In this document: positions 58,392 to 64,000 of the stretch, piece after piece
How the letters are laid out: the number at the start of each line of letters is the position of its first letter
Numbering within the stretch: position 1 is the first letter of the stretch
Source: Capnocytophaga canimorsus
GTDB taxonomy: Bacteria > Bacteroidota > Bacteroidia > Flavobacteriales > Flavobacteriaceae
Assembly (NCBI RefSeq): GCF_002302565.1
Contig: NZ_CP022382.1
Location: 319,001 to 383,000, forward strand
Direction of reading: 5' to 3'
DNA length: 64,000 nucleotides
The notes under the pieces: model-generated
The model's database searches: none
Told to the model about the DNA's origin: nothing
The model's input: only the letters and a program-made list of their open reading frames with translations
Position numbers and translations under genes: made by a program

Positions 58392-60011
58392 CTATTTTTT
58401 AGTTAGTTTATGTTGTAATGCTGCCTTTACAAAAGCAATAAAGAGTGGGTGCGAATTGGCTACCGTACTTTTATACTCGGGGTGATATTGTACCCCCACA
58501 AACCACGGATGTTTATCATTTTCAATAACCTCTACCAAACCTGTATCGGGGTTTGTTCCCGTACAACGCAAACCTGCCTTTTCCAAAACCTCTTTGTACT
58601 GATTGTTAAACTCATAACGATGACGATGTCTTTCTGAAATATGCTCTTTGCCATAGGCATCAAATATCTTGCTATTCTTTTCAAGTTTGCAATCCCAAGC
58701 CCCTAAACGCATCGTCCCTCCTTTTTGGGTAACTTCTTTTTGGTCTTCCATCAAACTAATTACAGGATACTCCGTTTGAGCATTCATTTCGGTAGAATTG
58801 GCATTGTGCATACCTGCCACATTTCGAGCAAATTCGATAACTGCCATTTGCATTCCTAAGCATATTCCTAAAAAAGGAATATTATTTTTGCGAACAAATT
58901 CTATGGCTTTAATTTTACCTTCAATTCCTCTATCTCCAAATCCGGGAGCTACTAAAACACCATCCAAATGGGCTAGTTTATCTTGAATATTTTCTTCATT
59001 AAGATATTCAGAATGAATACTTTCTACCTCTACTTTTACCTCATTGGCAGCCCCAGCGTGTATAAAAGCCTCTAATATTGATTTATACGAATCTTGCAAC
59101 TCTACATACTTTCCTACTAGCCCTATTTTAACACGATTTTTCGGATTTTTATGTCGTTGTAAAAAAGCATTCCACTGAGTTAAATCAGGTTCTTTTTTGT
59201 CTGAAAGATTTAATTTCTTGAGTGCCACACGGTCAAGTCCTTCTAAAAGCATCAAATTCGGAACATCATAAATGGTAGAAGCATCAATAGACTGAATCAC
59301 AGCTTCACGTTTTACATTGCAGAATAAAGCCAATTTGTTACGAATATCGTCAGAAATTTCGCGCTCGGTACGACAAACCAAAATATCTGCTTTAATTCCA
59401 CTCTCCATCAAGGTTTTAACACTATGTTGAGTGGGTTTTGTTTTAAGTTCAGCTGCTGCCGAAAGATAAGGTACTAAAGTTAGATGTACTACTATAGCGT
59501 TATTGTCGCCCAAATCCCACAATAGCTGTCGTACGGACTCAATATAAGGCAAAGACTCAATATCTCCAACAGTTCCACCTATCTCGGTAATAACGATGTC
59601 ATAATCCCCCGATTGCCCCAATATTTGCATACGATGCTTAATTTCATTGGTAATATGCGGCACCACTTGTACGGTTTTGCCTAAAAACTCGCCTCTACGT
59701 TCCTTTTCAATGACACTTTGATACACCCTTCCAGTGGTTACATTGTTTGCCTGTGAGGTATATACATTCAAAAAGCGTTCGTAATGTCCTAAATCCAAAT
59801 CGGTTTCGGCACCATCTTCAGTTACATAACACTCTCCGTGTTCGTAAGGGTTAAGCGTTCCAGGATCAACATTGATGTAAGGATCAAATTTCTGAATAGT
59901 TACCTTATAACCACGCGCTTGTAACAATTTTGCTAATGAAGCGGCAATGATTCCTTTTCCTAAAGAAGAGGTTACTCCTCCCGTTACAAAAATATACTTG
60001 GTATTAGCCAT
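58392..60011 (-). CDS. pyrG: CTP synthase
   Basis: Makes CTP from UTP, ATP and glutamine. 539 residues from ATG 60011: synthetase domain with [27 protein letters not shown] and [21 protein letters not shown], then a glutaminase domain with the nucleophile in [13 protein letters not shown] near 382 and [13 protein letters not shown] near 518. An earlier in-frame ATG at 60047 adds a non-conserved 12 residues. It has a -7 box and a terminator of its own. Confidence 0.97.
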   Translation of the reverse strand: MANTKYIFVTGGVTSSLGKGIIAASLAKLLQARGYKVTIQKFDPYINVDPGTLNPYEHGECYVTEDGAETDLDLGHYERFLNVYTSQANNVTTGRVYQSVIEKERRGEFLGKTVQVVPHITNEIKHRMQILGQSGDYDIVITEIGGTVGDIESLPYIESVRQLLWDLGDNNAIVVHLTLVPYLSAAAELKTKPTQHSVKTLMESGIKADILVCRTEREISDDIRNKLALFCNVKREAVIQSIDASTIYDVPNLMLLEGLDRVALKKLNLSDKKEPDLTQWNAFLQRHKNPKNRVKIGLVGKYVELQDSYKSILEAFIHAGAANEVKVEVESIHSEYLNEENIQDKLAHLDGVLVAPGFGDRGIEGKIKAIEFVRKNNIPFLGICLGMQMAVIEFARNVAGMHNANSTEMNAQTEYPVISLMEDQKEVTQKGGTMRLGAWDCKLEKNSKIFDAYGKEHISERHRHRYEFNNQYKEVLEKAGLRCTGTNPDTGLVEVIENDKHPWFVGVQYHPEYKSTVANSHPLFIAFVKAALQHKLTKK

Positions 60012-60044
60012 ACGACGATTTCTTAAAAAGTGATTTATATCTGG

Positions 60045-60052
60045 CAAAAATA
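60045..60052 (-). promoter_or_regulatory. -7 box of pyrG
   Basis: Minus-strand TATTTTTG, a TAnnTTTG match 34 bp upstream of ATG 60011, which supports that start over 60047. Confidence 0.5.
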
Positions 60053-60136
60053 CGATTATTATTTAAAATGAAAAGTAGTATTTACAAAGCTTTTAGGCTA
60101 AAAATGTGAAAATTTTGGTTTTATTGTTTATAAAAA

Positions 60137-60164
60137 ACCGACTTAAATGAAAATTTAAGTCGGT
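60137..60164 (-). terminator. Terminator of nrdA
   Basis: ACCGACTTAAAT and ATTTAAGTCGGT form a perfect 12-bp stem with a GAAA loop, 40 bp past the nrdA stop, T-run on the minus strand. Confidence 0.88.
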
Positions 60165-60202
60165 AATCAATAAGAAATATAAAAAAATGGAACTATACTT
60201 TC

Positions 60203-61858
60203 CTAAGCCTCACAACTGTTACAACTTACAAAATTAACCATCATTTCTTTAGAAACAGATTGACTTCGTTGATAATAAAGAGTTTTAACCCCTAATTTCC
60301 AAGCCTCAATCATCACCTTATTTACATCTTTTATAGGCATAGCAGACGGAATGTTCAAATTCAAACTCTGCGCCTGATCAATATATTGCTGACGCTGAGC
60401 TGCTTGAGTTACGATTTCCATAGGTGAGATTTCCTTAAAAGTTTTGAATACGTCTTTCTCCTCTTTACTTAACCCACTCAAATGCTGAACCGAACCGTGA
60501 TTAAGCATAATGCTACGCCAAATTTCCTCTGTATCAAGTCCTTTTTCTTGCAAAAGTTTCTTTAAATACTTATTTTGACGCATAAAATTCCCTTTTGCTA
60601 AACCTGCTTTGTAGTAATTACTCGCGTAAGGTTCTATTCCTGGAGAGGTTTGCCCTAAAATAGCTGAGCTTGACGTTGTGGGAGCAATTGCCATTAGGGT
60701 AGTATTTCGTCTGCCATAACCTTTCAAAAGTTCGGGTTCTCCGTAAATATGTGCCAATTCTTGTGTAGCTTTTTCGGCTTCTTCTCGGATAAATCGGTGA
60801 GCTCTTGCGTTGAATTGGGTGGCTTCAAAACTTTCAAAAGGAATCATATTTCTTTGTAAGTAAGAATGATAACCCAAAACTCCTAATCCTAAAGCACGAT
60901 GACGCATCGCAAACTTACGTGCCGATTGCAAATAGTAATTTCCTTCGGTCTTTTCAATAAATTCGGAAAGTACAGCATCTAAAAAGTAAACCGCTAAACG
61001 CACTGCACGAGTATCTTTCCACTCATCAAACAGCTCCAAATTCATTGAAGACAAACAGCAAATAAACGATTCTTCTTGACTAGAGGGTAACATAATTTCC
61101 GAACATAAATTACTGGAATTTACCAATAAGTTATTATCTTTATACACCTGCGGACGATTTCGGTTTACGTTATCCGTATAGAAAATATAGGGCAATCCTT
61201 TTTGCTGACGACTTTCGAGAACTTTTGCCCAAATTTTACGTTTTTCAACATCACCCTCAATCATATCTTGCATCCAATAATCGGGAACGCAAACGCCTAA
61301 AAATAGGTTTTGAATCGGATTTCCAATATCTTTTATCTGGAGAAATTCCAAAATATCGGCGTGGTCAATATCCAAATAAGCGGCGAAAGCTCCACGTCGT
61401 ACCCCTCCTTGCGACACCACATCCATTGCCGAATCAAACAATTTCATAAAACTTACCGCTCCGCTGGATTTACCATTGTCCGTAACGGCAGAACCACGCG
61501 AACGTAATTCGCCGAAATACCCCGAAGTCCCCCCTCCTATTTTAGTTTGCATAATAACCTCGCCCAGTTTATGGGTTATGCCTTCAATACTATCAGGAAC
61601 GTGTACATTGAAGCACGAAATCGGTAAGCCTCGTTCAGTACCCATATTTGCCCAAATGGGAGAAGAAAAGCTAATCCAGCCCTTAACAATCATTTCTTTG
61701 AATGCAGGTTGAAGCTCAGGCTTGTATAACCTTTTTGCCGCCGCGTGGGTAATGCGGTCAATAGCTCCCTCTACAGTTTCTCCTTTAAGTAAATATCCTC
61801 TGTTGAGAATCTGTTCCGATTCTTCATTTAGCCACCATATTTGTGTTTCTTCATTCAT
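60203..61858 (-). CDS. nrdA: Class I ribonucleotide reductase large subunit
   Basis: Reduces ribonucleoside diphosphates to deoxy forms. 551 residues; active-site blocks GLPISCFNVHVPDSIEGI, MQTKIGGGTSGYFGELRSRG, VNSSNLCSEIMLPSS (Asn-x-Cys-x-Glu) and ALGLGVLGYHSYLQ, ending with the redox-relay CNSC near the C-terminus. It is short because the N-terminal ATP-cone is absent, as in other Flavobacteriaceae, so activity regulation by dATP would differ from E. coli. Downstream of nrdB by 67 bp and likely cotranscribed. Confidence 0.95.
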   Translation of the reverse strand: MNEETQIWWLNEESEQILNRGYLLKGETVEGAIDRITHAAAKRLYKPELQPAFKEMIVKGWISFSSPIWANMGTERGLPISCFNVHVPDSIEGITHKLGEVIMQTKIGGGTSGYFGELRSRGSAVTDNGKSSGAVSFMKLFDSAMDVVSQGGVRRGAFAAYLDIDHADILEFLQIKDIGNPIQNLFLGVCVPDYWMQDMIEGDVEKRKIWAKVLESRQQKGLPYIFYTDNVNRNRPQVYKDNNLLVNSSNLCSEIMLPSSQEESFICCLSSMNLELFDEWKDTRAVRLAVYFLDAVLSEFIEKTEGNYYLQSARKFAMRHRALGLGVLGYHSYLQRNMIPFESFEATQFNARAHRFIREEAEKATQELAHIYGEPELLKGYGRRNTTLMAIAPTTSSSAILGQTSPGIEPYASNYYKAGLAKGNFMRQNKYLKKLLQEKGLDTEEIWRSIMLNHGSVQHLSGLSKEEKDVFKTFKEISPMEIVTQAAQRQQYIDQAQSLNLNIPSAMPIKDVNKVMIEAWKLGVKTLYYQRSQSVSKEMMVNFVSCNSCEA

Positions 61859-61925
61859 AATTTGATGTACGTACCTTAAAAAATTATTATTTAGTTAGTG
61901 ATTTTACGTTTAATAGTGATTTTGT

Positions 61926-62885
61926 TTAAAAAAGGTCGTTAGCAGTGATGGATTTGTCGTGCTTGGTATAATCCACTGGGCGTTTGGCAAAGAAATCGTC
62001 CAACGAATTTGAAAAAACCTCTTCTTCAAACCACATCATTGGTTTGGCTTGTTCGGCAGTAACGGCAAAAGGTCTGCCTAATCCGAGTTGCGCCAAAGAA
62101 TCGTCTAAACGATAACGCATATAATTTGCCAAATCCTTTTTGGTGAAGAAGGCAATTTCTCCTTCCTCGAAAATCCAATCTAACATTTTATCTTCCAACT
62201 CCATATAGCTATGTACAAAAGTAGATGCTTCGGCTTTGGCTTTTTCTTTCATTTGCGGATTTTCTTCAAAAATCTTCTTGATGATAAAAATACCAGCATT
62301 GGCGTGTTGTTGTTCATCTACCGAAGTCCAAGCAATGATGTTGGCTACATTCTTCATATAGCCTTTAAATCGGGTAAAAGAAAGAATAGTTGCAAATTGG
62401 CTAAACAATGACGCATTTTCAATAATTAGTGTAAAGAACAAAATGCGCTCCATCGCATTTTCACGATTTTTACTTAAATATTCTTTCAAAACGGCATTAC
62501 GCTCTTTGAAAATAGGCACTTCAAGTAATTTTTCGAACTCATCGTTATATCCTAATACTTCTAAAAGACGCGAGTAGGCTTCGCTATGGCGGAATTCGCA
62601 TTCGGCAAAAGTAGCTCCTAAACCATTGAATTCGGGTTTAGGAAAAAGGTCATATAAATCTCCCCAGAAAGTTTTTACCGAAACTTCCACTTGAGCAATA
62701 CCCAGTAAAGCACGTTTTACAGCTTCTTTTTCAAAATGCGAAAGATTGGCTTTAAAATCTTGGATATCGGCAGTAAATTCTACTTCGGAATGTACCCAAA
62801 ACGATTTATTCATCGCATCTACAAACTCCATCACTTCCGGATATTCGAAAGGCTTATAATTTTCACGTTTATCAAAAATTCCCAT
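61926..62885 (-). CDS. nrdB: Class I ribonucleotide reductase small (radical) subunit
   Basis: Ferritin-like subunit that holds the diiron-tyrosyl radical for NrdA. 319 residues with metal ligands in FAECEFRHSEAYSRLLE (EExxH-type) near 92 and ASVDEQQHANAGIF near 187, and a C-terminal tail (YTKHDKSITANDLF) that docks on the large subunit. It lies upstream of nrdA on the same strand. Nothing unusual noted. Confidence 0.95.
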   Translation of the reverse strand: MGIFDKRENYKPFEYPEVMEFVDAMNKSFWVHSEVEFTADIQDFKANLSHFEKEAVKRALLGIAQVEVSVKTFWGDLYDLFPKPEFNGLGATFAECEFRHSEAYSRLLEVLGYNDEFEKLLEVPIFKERNAVLKEYLSKNRENAMERILFFTLIIENASLFSQFATILSFTRFKGYMKNVANIIAWTSVDEQQHANAGIFIIKKIFEENPQMKEKAKAEASTFVHSYMELEDKMLDWIFEEGEIAFFTKKDLANYMRYRLDDSLAQLGLGRPFAVTAEQAKPMMWFEEEVFSNSLDDFFAKRPVDYTKHDKSITANDLF

Positions 62886-63146
62886 AGCTTATTTGTTATT
62901 TACGACTGCGAATTTAAAACAAGAAAATGCGACTTCATAATAAAAGAAATTCACAGCTTGTTGATAAACTATCTAATTGCAATATTTTCAAGGGGTGATG
63001 ATTTCTACGATTAAGTAGTTAAAAAATACTTATCAAAATCAAACAATTTTGTTAAAAATAATAAAAATATTTAGTCTTCAACATATTAGCCGATATCCGA
63101 ATAAAGAACGAACTTATCCCCCATTTTTACTTAATGCCGAATAAAA
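62886..63146. other. Intergenic region between lrgB and nrdB
   Basis: About 260 bp without a supportable gene; AT-rich, with no clear hairpin or TAnnTTTG box found by eye. It should hold the nrdB promoter on the minus strand. Confidence 0.4.
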
Positions 63147-63854
63147 TCAACTCCACAACAAAGGAGTGAGCCAATAGAGCACGGGGGGAGCTAAAAGTGC
63201 CGTGAAGATACCGTTAAAAATAAGCCCTAAACTGGCATAAACCGCGTGTTTTTCACTAACGCCTAAGGCTGCCATCACACCCATTCCGTGTGAAGCAGTA
63301 CCTAATGCAATGCCTTTGCCCATTGGACTCTTAATACGAAAAAGAACTAAGAATCGCCACCCCAAAACGCTACCTAAAATTCCAGTTATGATTACTGAAG
63401 CCGCCGTAAGAGAAGGAATTCCCCCAATGGCATTGGAAATTTCAATAGCGATAGGCGTAGTTACCGATTTTGGAGCAAGTGAAAGTACAATATCTTTGTC
63501 TGCGCCCAATCCTTTGGCAATTAAACAAACGGATAATAATCCGCTTAAACTTCCTGCAAATTGTGAAACAAGTAAAGGTACAAGCTGTTTTTGAATCTTT
63601 GAAAGTTGCAAATAAAGCGGAACCCCTAAGGCTACCACCGAAGGTTTTAACCAAAAAGCAATAAACATACCCGCCTTGTCATATTTTTCATATGAAATAT
63701 TGAAAACCAACAAATATCCTATCAAAACGAGCATTGAAATAAGTATAGGACTCAGTACAGGCGATTTATATTTTTTTTGGAGCCACTGCCCTGCATAGTA
63801 AACCATAAAGGTAAGTGCCAAAAGCCACATTGGGTTTTCTAAAAATGCTCTCAT
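63147..63854 (-). CDS. lrgB: LrgB-family murein hydrolase/metabolite transport protein
   Basis: 235 residues with about seven hydrophobic helices. The LrgB/CidB pattern is visible in SLAPKSVTTPIAIEISNAIGGIPSLTAASVIITGILG near 127-163 and IALGTASHGMGVMAALGVSE near 185. The family, with LrgA, affects cell lysis and pyruvate transport. It starts in a TAATG overlap with the lrgA stop, so they form one operon. Confidence 0.9.
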   Translation of the reverse strand: MRAFLENPMWLLALTFMVYYAGQWLQKKYKSPVLSPILISMLVLIGYLLVFNISYEKYDKAGMFIAFWLKPSVVALGVPLYLQLSKIQKQLVPLLVSQFAGSLSGLLSVCLIAKGLGADKDIVLSLAPKSVTTPIAIEISNAIGGIPSLTAASVIITGILGSVLGWRFLVLFRIKSPMGKGIALGTASHGMGVMAALGVSEKHAVYASLGLIFNGIFTALLAPPVLYWLTPLLWS

Positions 63855-64000
63855 TAGGGTTTCATTTTTTTTCGAAAAAATTGGTAAGTATGTCCTGTAA
63901 TCAATATTACTACGAAAGTGCTAACCACTACTGCAATTGTTATCGACCAAAAATTAGCTGAAATCAAATCAAAATAAAGCATCATAGCAACACTTGGAGG
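63854..64000 (-). CDS. lrgA: LrgA-family protein, partial (cut by window end)
   Basis: Only the last 48 codons lie in the window: MMLYFDLISANFWSITIAVVV, then FVVILITGHTYQFFRKKMKP and a stop. The MxYFDLIxAN...VVVSTFVVILITG pattern fits the C-terminal helix of holin-like LrgA/CidA proteins. Coupled to lrgB by a TAATG overlap. Confidence 0.82.
   Translation of the reverse strand, partial: PPSVAMMLYFDLISANFWSITIAVVVSTFVVILITGHTYQFFRKKMKP

Overview
The window looks like chromosome from a low-GC Bacteroidota of the family Flavobacteriaceae, most likely Capnocytophaga or a close relative. This rests on TAnnTTTG-type -7 promoter boxes, mostly absent Shine-Dalgarno sequences, a GldI gliding lipoprotein, Bacteroidota-type fusions (NagB-LmbE, cyclophilin-FKBP), and a lipoprotein carrying the surface-export signal described in Capnocytophaga. 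The genus is inference. No rRNA, tRNA or CRISPR array was seen.

Layout. 1-8280: two eroded methylmalonyl-CoA-mutase-like genes, a PPK2 kinase, a secreted M28 peptidase, truA, a KAS III enzyme, serS and mnmA. 8290-18894: a roughly 10.6-kb accessory element, described below. 18955-33534: ppc, two Lrp/AsnC regulators, an M14 carboxypeptidase, an XRE regulator, a glycosyltransferase, glyA, a PaaE-like flavoprotein, nrnA-gldI-PPIase, and a crotonase with a small membrane partner. 34707-53436: deoC, nagB-lmbE, rpoD, rpe, an Nfu-type Fe-S scaffold, two tandem carboxypeptidase-D-like proteins, aroC, a MATE pump, clpC, an NlpC/P60 lipoprotein, comEC, bcp, nth, an ABC permease and an aminotransferase. 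53545-64000: a GT2 glycosyltransferase, a composite transposon made of two IS1-type copies with a matching 8-bp target duplication at its outer ends, a PorT-like outer-membrane protein, pyrG, nrdA/nrdB and lrgB-lrgA (lrgA cut by the window end).

The standout is the element at 8290-18894. It sits between mnmA and ppc, two convergent genes, and is bounded at each end by a 28-bp site with the 11-6-11 layout of a XerC/XerD dif site. It has no recognisable integrase, so it most likely uses the host Xer recombinase at the chromosome-dimer resolution site. All its genes point right: an HUH rolling-circle Rep of Rep_1 type, a zinc-ribbon protein ending in a perfect sliding-clamp-binding motif, a small HTH protein, an LRR-like protein, a 338-aa candidate capsid protein, about ten tiny one-TM proteins, two paralogous membrane-anchored proteins with Gly/Ser linkers, a surface lipoprotein, a membrane-anchored M15 peptidase and an annexin-repeat-like membrane protein. 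A type II toxin-antitoxin pair lies last, next to the right dif site. No Walker-A ATPase or Zot homologue is visible, so it is not a normal inovirus. The coding strand is T-rich, unlike the A-rich coding strands of its neighbours. The gene set suggests an integrated small ssDNA phage with an internal membrane, of the general kind of Finnlakeviridae (FLiP) or the small flavobacterial ssDNA phages. That assignment is an inference that needs structure prediction of the capsid candidate.
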